This document shows, piece after piece, positions 42,448-52,372 of a stretch of DNA of 64,000 nt. The translations under genes were made by a program, and so were the position numbers. Location: NCBI GenBank assembly GCA_021776245.1, contig JAJFGF010000054.1, positions 62,001 through 126,000 on the forward strand. The letters run 5' to 3'. Source of the DNA: Hyphococcus sp. Its GTDB lineage: Bacteria; Pseudomonadota; Alphaproteobacteria; Caulobacterales; Parvularculaceae. The notes below the pieces were generated by a model. It saw nothing but the letters and a program-made list of their open reading frames with translations, had not been told where the DNA came from and ran no database searches. How positions within the stretch are numbered: the first letter of the stretch is position 1; each line of letters starts with the position of its first letter.

Positions 42448-43071
42448 TCAAGCCTCGGTGTCCACATGGGCGCCGGGCGCTTCGCCGCCTGATGATTGAG
42501 CAGCGCCGTTTGAAACCGTCACCATTGCCGCGCGCAAAACGCGGTCGCCGATCGTAAAGCCCGCCTGCGCGACATCGACGACATGACCCGTTGGCACTGT
42601 TTCGCTCGGCACTTGCGCGACCGCCTGATGCAGATGTGGATCGAACTTTTCGCCCTCTGGAAAGACGCGCTGCACGCCATGACGCTCAAACACGTTAAAC
42701 AGCTCTTTTTCTGTCATGCGCAGGCCGGCGATCAGACCGGAGATAGCCTCGTCGCTTGTCGCCGGCTGGCTTTCGTCCCCTGCGGCGCGCAATGCGCGCT
42801 CAAAATTATCGGCTACCGCCAGAAGGTCACGTGTGAAACCCGCGATTGCATAGCGGCTGGCGTCGAGCTTTTCGCGCCCGGCCCGCCGCCGCGTATTTTC
42901 GAGTTCAGCGGCCAGACGCAAGACACGGTCGTTTAGCTGCGCGATTTCATCCTGCGCAGCGCTCGCTGCGCCGGCGGCTTCATCACGTTCATCGAACGGC
43001 GCATCGCCATCGATCTCGGCGTTGTCATCGCCGGATTGGTCGGCGTTCGGCGGATAATCATGTTCACTCAT
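42448..43071 (-). CDS. grpE: GrpE nucleotide exchange factor
   Basis: Co-chaperone that releases ADP from DnaK. The 207-residue protein has an acidic disordered N-terminus, the long dimeric coiled coil (ALAAELENTRRRAGREKLDA-type LRLAAELENTRRRAGREK), the LLAVADNFERALRAAG segment and the C-terminal beta domain signature (MTEKELFNVFERHGVQRVFP, FDPHLHQAVAQVPSE). It is encoded 60 bases after hrcA on the same strand, a standard alphaproteobacterial heat-shock arrangement, while dnaK/dnaJ are elsewhere. Confidence 0.98.
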   Translation of the reverse strand: MSEHDYPPNADQSGDDNAEIDGDAPFDERDEAAGAASAAQDEIAQLNDRVLRLAAELENTRRRAGREKLDASRYAIAGFTRDLLAVADNFERALRAAGDESQPATSDEAISGLIAGLRMTEKELFNVFERHGVQRVFPEGEKFDPHLHQAVAQVPSETVPTGHVVDVAQAGFTIGDRVLRAAMVTVSNGAAQSSGGEAPGAHVDTEA

Positions 43072-43131
43072 GGCCCTGCTTTTTTGTCAGTGGTCTGCTT
43101 GCTAGCGTGCGCATGTACGCGCGGCGGTGGA

Positions 43132-44163
43132 TTATTTCAACATCCGTGACACTACTTCAGCTGTGTAATCGACGATTGGGACCACTTTGGCGTAATTTAG
43201 CCGAGTCGGGCCGACGACTCCCAAAACGCCAACAATTTTGCGGGTTTCGTCACGATAGGGCGCCACGATCACTGATGACCCCGAAAGCGAAAAAAGCCGA
43301 TTTTCTGAGCCGATAAAGACCTTCACCCCTTCACCGTCCCGGGCCGCTGTCAGGGCGTCGATTACATCGCGTTTTTGCTCGAGATCATCGAGGAGCATGC
43401 GGATGCGTTCGAGATCCTGCTCGGCGGCGTCGTCGAGAAGATGCCCGCGCCCGCGTACGATAAGAGTGACATCACTACTACCGCCGGCAATTTCGGCAAC
43501 GCCCTGGCGCACCAGTTTGCCGGTCAAAAGATCAAGCTCGGCGCGATTGGTCTCGACTTCGTCCAGAATGCTCGCGCGCATCTCATGGAGACTGCGGCCG
43601 TTAAGCCTCGCATTAAGGTAATTGCCGGCCGCAATTAACGCAGACGCGGGTAAATTGACCGGCGTCTCAATGACGCGGTTTTCCACCCGGCCATCTTCAA
43701 AAACAATGATGACAAGCGCTTTACCCGGCCCCGTGCTGACAAAGTCGATATGGCGCAAAGGCGCATCGGTTTTTTGCGTAACGATAAGGCTGGCTGTCTG
43801 CGTCAGGCCCGACAGCCGCGAGGCCGCCTCTTCCAGCAGGTTCTCGATATTGCCGGCGGATTTCTCTGCCTCAATCGCGCGGCGTTCTTCGGGCGTTAAA
43901 TGGCCAACTTGCATCAAGCCATCGACAAATAGCCTTAACCCAAGTTCCGTCGGCAATCGCCCTGCAGAGATATGCGGTGAATGGAGCAGACCCACATCCG
44001 TAAGATCGGCCATTACATTGCGAATTGTCGCCGCAGAGACCGATATTTCAGAATCATTACTGAGCGTGCGCGAGCCAATAGGCTCGCCGGTCGTCAAATA
44101 TGTTTCAACAAGGCGGCGGAAAATCTCGCGAGAGCGTTGATCGATGTCATTTAGAACATTCAT
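43132..44163 (-). CDS. hrcA: Heat-inducible transcription repressor HrcA
   Basis: Winged-helix repressor of class I heat-shock genes that binds the CIRCE operator. The 343-residue protein shows the N-terminal REIFRRLVETYLTTGEPIGS, SAATIRNVMADLTDVGLLHS and SPHISAGRLPTELGLRLFVD, and a C-terminal GAF-like part ending in ETRKIVGVLGVVGPTRLNYA with VVPIVDYTAEVVSRML. I start at ATG 44163, matching the normal HrcA N-terminus; a longer frame gives 67 unconserved residues. No clear CIRCE copy is visible before hrcA or grpE, so targets are probably elsewhere. Confidence 0.96.
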   Translation of the reverse strand: MNVLNDIDQRSREIFRRLVETYLTTGEPIGSRTLSNDSEISVSAATIRNVMADLTDVGLLHSPHISAGRLPTELGLRLFVDGLMQVGHLTPEERRAIEAEKSAGNIENLLEEAASRLSGLTQTASLIVTQKTDAPLRHIDFVSTGPGKALVIIVFEDGRVENRVIETPVNLPASALIAAGNYLNARLNGRSLHEMRASILDEVETNRAELDLLTGKLVRQGVAEIAGGSSDVTLIVRGRGHLLDDAAEQDLERIRMLLDDLEQKRDVIDALTAARDGEGVKVFIGSENRLFSLSGSSVIVAPYRDETRKIVGVLGVVGPTRLNYAKVVPIVDYTAEVVSRMLK

Positions 44164-44295
44164 AGGCACTAGATAGGGTGCTTTCTTGCTGATTTCAGAA
44201 AAATAACACTGATCAGCTACAAGCCAAGAGGCGAGAAAGCTCGACAAGCCTGCCGGGCGGGCGGTAGGTACGCTCCCATAAATCTGGAGATATGT

Positions 44296-45006
44296 ATGAG
44301 ACCGTCCGGCCGCGCCTTTAATGAACTTCGCGCCATATCCTTTGAACCCGGCTACGCCAAGCACGCAGAAGGGTCATGCCTCATTAAATTTGGTGAAACC
44401 CATGTTTTGTGCACAGCAAGCTGGGACGAAACGACGCCGCCATGGTTGCGCGGCGGCGGTCGCGGCTGGGTAACGGCGGAGTATGGCATGTTGCCGCGGT
44501 CTACCGGCGGGCGGATGAAACGTGAGGCCAAACGCGGGCAATCCGGCCGCACCCAGGAAATTCAGCGTCTGATAGGCCGGTCCTTACGCGCTGTTGTCGA
44601 TCTCAAAGCGCTTGGGGAAAGGCAAATTCTGCTTGATTGCGATGTTATTCAGGCCGACGGCGGCACGCGTACGGCCTCGGTGACAGGGGCATGGGTGGCG
44701 ATGAACCAATGCTGTGAATGGGCGGTCAAGCAGGGGATCATCAAATCCAATCCCGTCCAAGACAGGGTTGCGGCGATATCCTGCGGTCTGGTCGCCGGCG
44801 CTCCGGCTCTTGATCTGGATTATGATGAGGATTCTACCGCGCAGGCAGACGCCAATTTTGTAATCACTGGATCGGGCGGGCTGGTTGAAATTCAGGCGAC
44901 CGCCGAAGGCGATCCTTTTTCCGACGAACAGTTCGCTGCTTTATTGGGGCTCGCGAAAGAAGGCTGTATGACGCTGGCGAATATGCAGGGCGAAGTTTCT
45001 AACTAG
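44296..45006 (+). CDS. rph: Ribonuclease PH
   Basis: A phosphorolytic 3'-5' exoribonuclease that trims tRNA 3' ends. The 236-residue sequence starts [20 protein letters not shown] and shows [70 protein letters not shown] (Asp ligands) and [13 protein letters not shown]. It is divergent from hrcA across about 130 bases, a conserved arrangement. The usual rdgB and hemW genes do not follow; the next thing downstream is a decayed glycosyltransferase fragment. Confidence 0.98.
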   Translation: MRPSGRAFNELRAISFEPGYAKHAEGSCLIKFGETHVLCTASWDETTPPWLRGGGRGWVTAEYGMLPRSTGGRMKREAKRGQSGRTQEIQRLIGRSLRAVVDLKALGERQILLDCDVIQADGGTRTASVTGAWVAMNQCCEWAVKQGIIKSNPVQDRVAAISCGLVAGAPALDLDYDEDSTAQADANFVITGSGGLVEIQATAEGDPFSDEQFAALLGLAKEGCMTLANMQGEVSN

Positions 45007-45151
45007 AATTTTGCGCTCAACCGCGTGACCGGTATTCGGCAAGACCGATGCTGCAGCATTATCGTCAGCGTGCTTTGATTGTCGCGGGCGTCTCTCCGCA
45101 TTGTGCAACCATAGATACCAGAGAACAATGCGATTCAGCGTTCATCGTTAA

Positions 45152-45670
45152 TGCAACTGCATCAAGCGCTGCGCAGGCGCGCATCTCAACGCCTTTACGC
45201 TTTTAGGCAAAAATATCGCCGCAGGCTGCACAATGGATGACGCGCCGTCATGCGCCGAAGCCGAAGCCAGGTTGAGCTACCCCCGTGGCGCCGCCATGGC
45301 GTTTTGAAAAGACTATCTCGATATCGCCGGATATCTCGATGAACGATTTTTTCTTTACTATGAGGAAGCAGATTGGGCGCTGCGCGGCGGGCCGTCGCGG
45401 CGACCTGTCTGGGCGCCGTCGGCAATTGTCTGTCATCGCCACGGGATGGCCGCGGGAAGTCGCATTGAGCATGGCCGGCGATCGCCATTGTCGGACTACC
45501 ACATGGCGCGTTCGCGCATGCTTTTTGCTCTCCAATGGCGTCCATTGACGCTGCCATTGTTGTTAATTGGCGGCGTCATGCAGGCGGCGCGGCGGCTCTT
45601 GCGCGGCCATTGGCGTCAGGCCGCCGCCGTTATGTCCGGGAGTCTTCCTGGCGCCCCAAAAACGCAGTAG
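45152..45670 (+). pseudogene. Decayed 3' portion of a family 2 glycosyltransferase
   Basis: One frame preserves the C-terminal half of a GT2 rhamnosyltransferase-type enzyme: LSYPRGAAMAF, then an in-frame TGA at 45305-45307 (likely from a CGA Arg codon), then KDYLDIAGYLDERFFLYYEE and ADWALR, VWAPSAIVCHRHG, SPLSDYHMARSRMLFALQ, and a C-terminal hydrophobic stretch (LTLPLLLIGGVMQAARRLL). The DERFFLYYEE block is the well-conserved signature of these enzymes. The N-terminal catalytic half, with the GT-A DxD region, is missing: the frame is closed by TAA at 45149. It stands alone in an 890-base stretch without an intact gene; nothing else is recognisable in 45007-45151 or 45671-45896. Confidence 0.8.
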
Positions 45671-45896
45671 ATGAATTGTGTCAACGATAAAATCATCAGG
45701 ATACAAATCGATCGCTATTTTGGAGTACGGCGCGCCGTTCGGGCGGGGCTCGGTTACTGCCGACCGCTTGACAACGCGCAGCCTTGGGCCAAGAAAAGCG
45801 CCAGGCGATACTTTGCCATTTTGACTGCGCCCAATTGATTGGCCACAGCAATGAAGCATGATAGGCGACAGAGCCGCAAATATTCGAAAAGAAAAC

Positions 45897-47342
45897 ATGG
45901 TTCAGGACCAAAACCCGCAGCCGACTAATCCGCCCGCGCCAGGTGAAGGCGATGACGGCGGCTCGACACTGGAAACGCTCGTTGGCGCCGATACCGTTCG
46001 CGAGAAAATCGCGGAGTTTGTCAATTCGCTGCAGGGGCAGATGTTAACGCCGGGCCTTGCCATTGAGGCGGCGTTATTGGTGACAGCGTTGGCGCCAGCG
46101 GCGCTCTTTGGCCCGCAACTCCGAAAATTTATCCAGGGGCAAATTGCGCCGCGCGCGCCTTACGGCGTGATTCGCCGCGCCGCCAACGCTTTTGCGCATC
46201 TTGCAACGCCCATTGCGCTTTTTATTGTCCTGCAGTCCGGCGTTCTAATCCTGCAGGCTTTTGGAAGCTCAACCGGGCTGGTGTCGGCAGCCGTTAGCCT
46301 GCTGACCGCATGGATCGTGATCAGGCTCGTCACGCTGGTGATCAGATCCCCCTTTTGGTCGCGATTTGCATTTTATGTGGCCTGGCCGCTGGCGGCGCTC
46401 GACGCCTTCGGCGTTCTGGACGATGTTGTTCGCCAGCTAGAGGCATTCGCCGTTCCGATCGGCACGGACAGCAGCGGCGCAGCCCAGATATTTTCAGCCC
46501 TTGATTTTATTCGAACACTGATCATTTTCGGCGTGCTCTTTTGGGGCGCAAGCTTTGTCAATCATCTGGTCAAAGGCCGCGTCAATGCGATTGACGAGCT
46601 GACTGTCTCATTCAAGGCGTTGCTGTCGAAGATCCTGGATATCCTTTTACCGATTATTGCGCTGGTGGCGGCGTTGCAGTTTGTTGGTTTTCCATTCGGC
46701 ACACTCGCAATTTTCGGCGGCGCTGTCGGTCTTGGCATTGGCCTTGGCATGCAGCGTACTGTGTCGAATTTCTTCGCCGGCTTTACGCTTATCGCTGACA
46801 AGTCAATCAAACCTGGCGACGTCATTGAGATTGGCGGTACCTATGGCTGGGTCACGCAAATGAATGCGCGATATGTTTCCATCAGAACACGAGACGGTAC
46901 GGATCATCTAGTGCCCAATGACAAGTTTATTGAAGAGGGCGTTGTCAATTGGTCCCACGCCGACCGGACTGTTCGATTGCATGCTGCTTTTGGCGTATCA
47001 TACCGCACCAAAGACCTCCGTAAACTGACCAAGATGGCCGAGGAGGCTGCGCTTCGTGTTGACCGTGTGATAAAAACGCCTTCCCCGCGATGCAACCTTG
47101 TCGAATTTGGCGACAGTGCGATCAATTTCGATTTGCGCTTCTGGATCAGCGATCCGGCCAACGGCACGGCGAATATCCGGAGTGAGGTTATGTTGGCGGT
47201 CTGGGAGCTGCTCGCTGAAAACAACATCGAAGTCCCGTTCCCGCAGCGCGATATTCATATTAAGTCCGCGCCTGAAGGCGGTCATTTTGCTGTTGAAGCC
47301 AATAATCTCGCGGATGCGTCAAGGACTCGTGACCAAAGCTAA
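45897..47342 (+). CDS. MscS-family mechanosensitive channel
   Basis: A 481-residue small-conductance mechanosensitive channel. After a Pro-rich N-terminus come about five transmembrane helices (for example GLAIEAALLVTALAPAALFG and LDILLPIIALVAALQFVGF), the pore-lining TM3 glycine-rich FGGAVGLGIGLGMQRTVSNF, and the MscS beta domain (SIKPGDVIEIGGTYGWVTQM, with VPNDKFIEEGVVNWS), then the C-terminal alpha/beta domain. I start at ATG 45897; an in-frame ATG at 45858 is also possible. It protects cells from hypo-osmotic shock. No adjacent partner gene. Confidence 0.93.
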   Translation: MVQDQNPQPTNPPAPGEGDDGGSTLETLVGADTVREKIAEFVNSLQGQMLTPGLAIEAALLVTALAPAALFGPQLRKFIQGQIAPRAPYGVIRRAANAFAHLATPIALFIVLQSGVLILQAFGSSTGLVSAAVSLLTAWIVIRLVTLVIRSPFWSRFAFYVAWPLAALDAFGVLDDVVRQLEAFAVPIGTDSSGAAQIFSALDFIRTLIIFGVLFWGASFVNHLVKGRVNAIDELTVSFKALLSKILDILLPIIALVAALQFVGFPFGTLAIFGGAVGLGIGLGMQRTVSNFFAGFTLIADKSIKPGDVIEIGGTYGWVTQMNARYVSIRTRDGTDHLVPNDKFIEEGVVNWSHADRTVRLHAAFGVSYRTKDLRKLTKMAEEAALRVDRVIKTPSPRCNLVEFGDSAINFDLRFWISDPANGTANIRSEVMLAVWELLAENNIEVPFPQRDIHIKSAPEGGHFAVEANNLADASRTRDQS

Positions 47343-47420
47343 CATTTGTTCGTCTTCCCAGACAGCCTTATGCGGCCTATAATCCGCCGGGCGATGAAGT
47401 ATGAGCGTTCGGAGGAGACC

Positions 47421-47975
47421 ATGTACAGACATTTTATTATCGGCGCGGCTGCAATTCTTTTGGCGGCGTGCGCAACGGCGACGCCTTATGGGCCGGCTTC
47501 GGAAGGGGGTGGCTACGGTTTTTCTGAGCAGCAGGTTGAGCAAAATCGTTTTCGCATCACCTTTCGCGGCAATTCCGTTACCAGCCGGGAAACAGTAGAG
47601 AACGCACTTTTGTACCGCGCTGCTGAGCTGACAGTGCAGCGGGGGTTTGATCATTTCATTGTTGTTGAAAACGACACTGAGGCCCGTACATCATATAGCG
47701 GATCGTCATACCCGGCATTTTACGGGCGTTATGGATATGGCCATCCATTTCATCGCCCGGGCTACGCCTTCCCTTATTACGCTTATGGGTTTGGCTGGGG
47801 ATATCCCTATGATTCCTACACGCGTGAAATAACGCGATATTCCGCAGTGGCGTTTGTGACGATGCATAAAGGCCCGAAATCGGATGACAATCCGCAAGCC
47901 TTTAATGCGCGTGAAGTGATGACGAATCTTGGTCCGTTTGTTCTTGGTCCTCAACCGGCCGCCGACGGCTACTGA
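47421..47975 (+). CDS. CC0125/CC1285-type lipoprotein
   Basis: A 184-residue predicted lipoprotein: the signal peptide MYRHFIIGAAAILLAACATA has a lipobox LLAAC. The rest begins with a region rich in Gly, Tyr and Ser (YGPASEGGGYGFSEQQVEQN), followed by FRITFRGNSVTSRETVENAL, LYRAAELTVQRGFDHFIVVE and a Tyr/Gly/Pro-rich stretch (PAFYGRYGYGHPFHRPG). This profile is that of the CC0125/CC1285 family of alphaproteobacterial lipoproteins, which have no known role. GGAGGAG lies six bases before the ATG. Convergent with the PilZ gene. Confidence 0.88.
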   Translation: MYRHFIIGAAAILLAACATATPYGPASEGGGYGFSEQQVEQNRFRITFRGNSVTSRETVENALLYRAAELTVQRGFDHFIVVENDTEARTSYSGSSYPAFYGRYGYGHPFHRPGYAFPYYAYGFGWGYPYDSYTREITRYSAVAFVTMHKGPKSDDNPQAFNAREVMTNLGPFVLGPQPAADGY

Positions 47976-47983
47976 GACTTCGA

Positions 47984-48565
47984 TCAGACGACGCGCAGAA
48001 CAGTTTTCTCCGTGTCGCGCATCGCATCGTAGACTACGACAAAGCCGCGCGGCGTGTGACGTACAATAACGCCGCGCTGGCGGCCCACGAAAATAGAGGC
48101 GCCGACGGGCGGACGGCGCGGCGCGTCAACGGAAACACCGTCTACGGATGTATTGATAATTTTGACAAACAACGACGACCCATCCGGGAGACGGCAGACC
48201 ATGCGGGAATCCGGATCGCGATGACGCGGCGCCGTGCGGCGGTCCGCGAGCCCCTCGGCAAAATCTGGGTTGGTCAGCAGCATCAGTTGCTCGGTCAACA
48301 ATCCGCGCCGGCGTTTTGACAGGATGAAGGAGATCGCTATCCCGTCAGGAAAGTTGCGTGCGACCGTTCCTTCAATGATATCAAGGCCTTTGATGTGGAT
48401 AACAGCCGCGTCGCCAACAACTGTTTTCGCTTCTGTGATAAGCGCCATGTCTCCAGGCGAGATATTGATCAGCCGCCCTTCATATTCATCAACAACATTA
48501 ATGACGATACGCGCCGGAAGGTTAAGGCTGACCCGCTTATATCGTCGTGCGTCGCTGCTTGTCAT
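47984..48565 (-). CDS. Tandem PilZ-domain protein
   Basis: A 193-residue protein with two PilZ-like domains. The first (residues 6-95) has RRYKRVSLNLPARIVI, an RxxxR c-di-GMP-binding lead, followed by EGRLINISPGDMALI (D/NxSxxG-like). The second (residues 105-190) has DRRTAPRHRDPDSRMVCRL and SLFVKIINTSVDGVSVDAP, the NxSxxG-type motif. The first has a clear arginine pair; the second has Asn-Thr-Ser with Asp-Gly after it. It would bind c-di-GMP as a receptor with unknown output. Convergent with the lipoprotein gene, divergent from the peptidase gene. Confidence 0.9.
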   Translation of the reverse strand: MTSSDARRYKRVSLNLPARIVINVVDEYEGRLINISPGDMALITEAKTVVGDAAVIHIKGLDIIEGTVARNFPDGIAISFILSKRRRGLLTEQLMLLTNPDFAEGLADRRTAPRHRDPDSRMVCRLPDGSSLFVKIINTSVDGVSVDAPRRPPVGASIFVGRQRGVIVRHTPRGFVVVYDAMRDTEKTVLRVV

Positions 48566-48765
48566 TCGTCAAATCCCCAGCCGTCTAAATCCCCGAACCC
48601 CCAAAATAAGGGCCACAGCTCAAATACTTCTCTAAACTTCAAGTTACATTTTTAGCTTTGTGCCTGATTGCCCGGCTTTGATCGCCGGTATTTGCAGACC
48701 GGGCGAGGGATTGTATGGTTAACGCGGGCGCGCTCAACGCAATCACGCGAGGGAGTCTCAGGAAA

Positions 48766-50865
48766 ATGTTAAAAGAAATTGCCGGGGCCGCAATCGCGGC
48801 CGCAATGATCGATACCGCGATCGCCCAGAATGATCCGTATATTTGGCTGGAAGAAATCGAGGGCGAAGAAGCGCTTGATTGGGTTCGCGCGCAAAATGCG
48901 CAGTCGCTCAGTGAGCTTGAGGCCGATCCAAGATTTGATGATCTCTACACTGAGGCGTTGTCGGTCCTGACATCAGATGCGCGGCTGCCGCTTGGCGCGA
49001 TTCATCATGGCGATGTTTATAATTTCTGGCAGGACGATGAACATATTCGCGGCGTATGGCGTCGCGCCAGCGTTGATAGTTATCGGACTGGGGAGCCAGC
49101 TTGGGAAATTGTTCTCGACATAGACGCGCTGGCGGAAGCGGAAGATGAAAACTGGATACGCGGCTCCACTTCCTGTTTGTCGCCGGCCTATGAACATTGC
49201 ATGGTGGAGCTTTCCTACGGTGGGAAAGACGCGGGCGTCTGGCGGGAATTCAATACGAAAACCAAAGCTTTTGTAGAGAACGGTTTTTTTATTCCCGAAG
49301 CAAAATCATCTGTCGCCTGGATTGATAAAGACACACTTGTTGTTGGAACCGATTGGGGCGAGGGTGCGCTGACGGATTCCGGCTATGCGCGCGAAATACG
49401 AATCTGGAAACGCGGCGAAGCCCTCAATGAAGCTGCGCCATATTTTACCGGCGAAAAAACAGATGTTAGTGTCTCCGCGCAGGTCGAGCAAACTGATGAT
49501 GGACCCATCAAATTTGTGCGGCGTTCAGTTACTTTTTTTGAAAGAGAATATTTTATCGATATTGGCGCCGGCGATGTCGTTAAGGCGCCACTGCCGCTGA
49601 AGGCGAGTTTTCAGGGCGTGCTCGACGGGTCCGCCGTATTTTTGCTGCGCGAGCCGTGGGCATTTGACGGCGCGAATTACGCACAAGGCACTCTTATCGC
49701 CTACGACCTTGCAACAAAAAAAGCTGAACTGATTTTCCAGACAAGCGACGCTCAGTCGATTGAGGGCATCGGTGTGGGCAAGACCAACATTGTTGTGCAA
49801 TATCTTGAGGATGTTTCCGGAAAAGCCGCCCGCTTCTCGCGCACCCGGACCGGAAAGTGGAAATCAAAAGAAATCAATCTTCCGGCGAATGGGGTGGTTG
49901 AGCTGGTTTCCGCCGGCGGCGGAACAGATGACGCTATGCTTTCTTTTGAGAGCATGACAACCCCAGACTCGCTTTTTTATGTTTCGGCCAAAAACAAAGT
50001 TTCAAAGATATTTGAAACGCCGCCATTTTTTGATGCGACGGGAATTTCCGTAGAGCAACGATTCGCAACATCAAACGACGGCGCACAAATCCCTTATTTT
50101 GTTATGGGTCAGGATTCCGTATTGAAACAAGGTAACGCGCCAACCATTCAATATGGTTATGGCGGTTTTCTCATTCCTATTTTGCCGGTCTATTACAACG
50201 ACCCTGCGCGCCCGCAAAACGGCGCCCTCGCAGGTCTCTCTTGGGTTAAACGCGGCGGCGTCATGGTGCTTTCAAATATTCGCGGCGGCTCGGAATATGG
50301 TCCCCGCTGGCACGAGGCGGCGCTGAAAGAAAACCGCCAGCGCGGTTTTGACGACTTTATTGCAATATCTGAACACCTCATTGAAACGGGCGTCACGTCG
50401 CCGGAAAAGCTCGGCGCAATCGGACGTTCCAATGGCGGATTGTTGATGGGCGCAATATTGACCCAACGACCTGAACTCTATGCTGCAATCGATATCGGCG
50501 TGCCTTTGTTTGATATGAAGCGCTACAACAAACTTCTCGCTGGCGCATCCTGGATGGGCGAATATGGCAACCCCGACATTCCAGAGGAGTGGGCCTACAT
50601 TTCGCAATATTCTCCCTATCAAAAATTGGCGGCGGATGCGGGATATCCAAAAGTTCTGTTTTATACTTCAACCAAAGACGATCGCGTTCATCCCGGCCAT
50701 GCGCGCAAAGCTGCAGCAAAAATGGCCGATCTCGGCTACGATTTTTACTACTACGAAAACATTGAGGGCGGTCATGGCGGGACGGCAAATCAGGAACAGC
50801 TCGCCCATAGAACGGCGCTTGAATATGTTTATTTCGTCCGTCAGCTGATGGGCCAAGCTGAGTAG
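48766..50865 (+). CDS. Exported prolyl oligopeptidase (S9A)
   Basis: A 699-residue serine peptidase that cleaves after Pro in short peptides. It has a signal peptide (residues 1-21, ending AIAQN), a beta-propeller region (residues 40-400) and the catalytic domain: YGYGGFLIPILPVYYND, the nucleophile Ser in GAIGRSNGGLLMGAIL, the Asp in TSTKDDRVHPGHARKA and the His in ENIEGGHGGTANQ. The start is ATG 48766 with AGGAAA before it; an upstream ATG lacks a ribosome site. Alone on this strand; 149 bases divide it from the divergent PilZ gene. Confidence 0.95.
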   Translation: MLKEIAGAAIAAAMIDTAIAQNDPYIWLEEIEGEEALDWVRAQNAQSLSELEADPRFDDLYTEALSVLTSDARLPLGAIHHGDVYNFWQDDEHIRGVWRRASVDSYRTGEPAWEIVLDIDALAEAEDENWIRGSTSCLSPAYEHCMVELSYGGKDAGVWREFNTKTKAFVENGFFIPEAKSSVAWIDKDTLVVGTDWGEGALTDSGYAREIRIWKRGEALNEAAPYFTGEKTDVSVSAQVEQTDDGPIKFVRRSVTFFEREYFIDIGAGDVVKAPLPLKASFQGVLDGSAVFLLREPWAFDGANYAQGTLIAYDLATKKAELIFQTSDAQSIEGIGVGKTNIVVQYLEDVSGKAARFSRTRTGKWKSKEINLPANGVVELVSAGGGTDDAMLSFESMTTPDSLFYVSAKNKVSKIFETPPFFDATGISVEQRFATSNDGAQIPYFVMGQDSVLKQGNAPTIQYGYGGFLIPILPVYYNDPARPQNGALAGLSWVKRGGVMVLSNIRGGSEYGPRWHEAALKENRQRGFDDFIAISEHLIETGVTSPEKLGAIGRSNGGLLMGAILTQRPELYAAIDIGVPLFDMKRYNKLLAGASWMGEYGNPDIPEEWAYISQYSPYQKLAADAGYPKVLFYTSTKDDRVHPGHARKAAAKMADLGYDFYYYENIEGGHGGTANQEQLAHRTALEYVYFVRQLMGQAE

Positions 50866-50953
50866 GCGTAGATTGGGTCGATTGCGTTGAATGCCGGAAC
50901 CCGGCTAGGGTGCCGGCGGCAATTGAATGCAAGCTGAGAAGGGGCGCAGTCGT

Positions 50954-52372
50954 ATGGCCTGGTGGTTTGAAATTAAACTCTGGAAGCGCGTCTTCCTTGG
51001 CCTTGCCCTTGGCGTCGTCTTCGGGATTTCAGTAACTCAGATCATGGGCATAGAGGCTGGCGGCGCGTTGCTGACCGACATCAAAATTGTCGGCGACATA
51101 TTCATCGCGTTGATCCGTCTGGTGATCATTCCATTGATTTTTATGACCTTGGTCGCCGGCGTGCTCGCTCTTGGGGACCCGTCCAAGCTTGGGACGATCG
51201 GCCTAAAGACGATTTTTCTTTATTTGACGACGACATTTTTCGCCAATATTATCGGCCTCGCCATGGGAACCGTTTTTCGCCCGGGCGCCGGCGTTGATCT
51301 TGGCGGCGCCGAGCCGCGTGTTGTTGCATCCCAGGCTGCAGGCATCGGCGATCGCATTCTTGGCATGATTACCAAAAACCCGTTTGAGAAATTCCTCTCA
51401 GGCGACCCGATGACCTTAATTCTCACGGCCTTGTTGATCGCAACGGCGGTCTTTGTTGTATGGCGGGCGAAGGATGAAGATGGCAAAAAAGGCCCCGGGC
51501 CGATCTTTTTCCTTGCCCTGTTCTCGCTCGGGATCGCAATGGCGTCCGGCGATATTCTGGTGGTGATCTTTACCGCCCTGGTTTTTGGCATTGTGGTTTT
51601 GTTTCTTGGGGCAACCGGTGAGGCGATTTCGCGGTTCTTCACCTATGCCTCGGACAAGGTTTTGGGCGTCACGCAGATCATCATGGAGCTTGCGCCTTTC
51701 GGCGTGTTCGCGCTTATCGCCTGGGTGATCGGCACCAGGGGCGTTGAAACCTTCACCGCAATTTTCTGGCTGGCAATGGCGGTCTATCTCGGCTGCTTCA
51801 TCCACATGGCGCTGGTCTATGGCGGGATCATCAAGTTTGGCCTCAAACTGCCCTTCATCAATTTCTTCCGAGGTATCCTTGATGCGCAAATGGTCGCCTA
51901 TTCAACCTCGTCTTCTTCCGCGACCCTGCCGGTGACGATCTCAAACGTCACCCGCAATCTCGGGGTTTCAAAATCCGTTGCAGGGTCGGTGCTGCCGCTT
52001 GGCTCGACCATCAACATGGACGGGACAGCGCTCTATCTTGGGATCGTTGCGCTCTTTACCGCTCAAGCTTTTGGTTACACCCTTGAGCCGCATCATTATC
52101 TGTTAATTGCCGTAACCGCGGCCCTTGTTTCTATTGGCGCTGCGGGGATTCCGTCGGCGTCGCTCTTCCTGCTGGCGACGGTTTTGGAAGTCTTCGATGT
52201 CACGCCTGAACATACAGCGCTTGTGGTCGGCTTTATCTTCCCGTTTGACCGGCTCCTCGACATGATGCGCACGGTCGTCAACGTCACCGGGGATGCGGCC
52301 GTGGCGACCACTGTCGCCAGATGGGAACATGAGCTCGACGAGGATGTGTTCCGCTCAAAGGCTAAGCAATAA
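50954..52372 (+). CDS. Dicarboxylate/amino-acid:cation symporter (DAACS)
   Basis: A 472-residue secondary transporter of the GltP/DctA superfamily, with eight helices and two re-entrant loops. Landmarks are IALIRLVIIPLIFMTLVAG, the first hairpin's Ser-rich tip STSSSSATLPVTISNV, the LPLGSTINMDGTALYLGIVA motif (NMDGT, ligand/cation site) and ASLFLLATVLEVFDVTPEHT. A Gly-rich insertion (around residues 120-145) is longer than in GltP. ATG 50954 is preceded by AAGGGG. Substrates could be glutamate, aspartate or C4-dicarboxylates. Confidence 0.95.
   Translation: MAWWFEIKLWKRVFLGLALGVVFGISVTQIMGIEAGGALLTDIKIVGDIFIALIRLVIIPLIFMTLVAGVLALGDPSKLGTIGLKTIFLYLTTTFFANIIGLAMGTVFRPGAGVDLGGAEPRVVASQAAGIGDRILGMITKNPFEKFLSGDPMTLILTALLIATAVFVVWRAKDEDGKKGPGPIFFLALFSLGIAMASGDILVVIFTALVFGIVVLFLGATGEAISRFFTYASDKVLGVTQIIMELAPFGVFALIAWVIGTRGVETFTAIFWLAMAVYLGCFIHMALVYGGIIKFGLKLPFINFFRGILDAQMVAYSTSSSSATLPVTISNVTRNLGVSKSVAGSVLPLGSTINMDGTALYLGIVALFTAQAFGYTLEPHHYLLIAVTAALVSIGAAGIPSASLFLLATVLEVFDVTPEHTALVVGFIFPFDRLLDMMRTVVNVTGDAAVATTVARWEHELDEDVFRSKAKQ

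Noticed and set aside
44164-44295. CIRCE operator between hrcA and rph
   Set aside because: Only a weak GGCAC...GTGCT inverted pair is present near 44164; it does not match the TTAGCACTC-N9-GAGTGCTAA element.
45007-45896. A full intact gene in the gap between rph and mscS
   Set aside because: Only the decayed glycosyltransferase frame is supported; the others are short overlapping frames without motifs.
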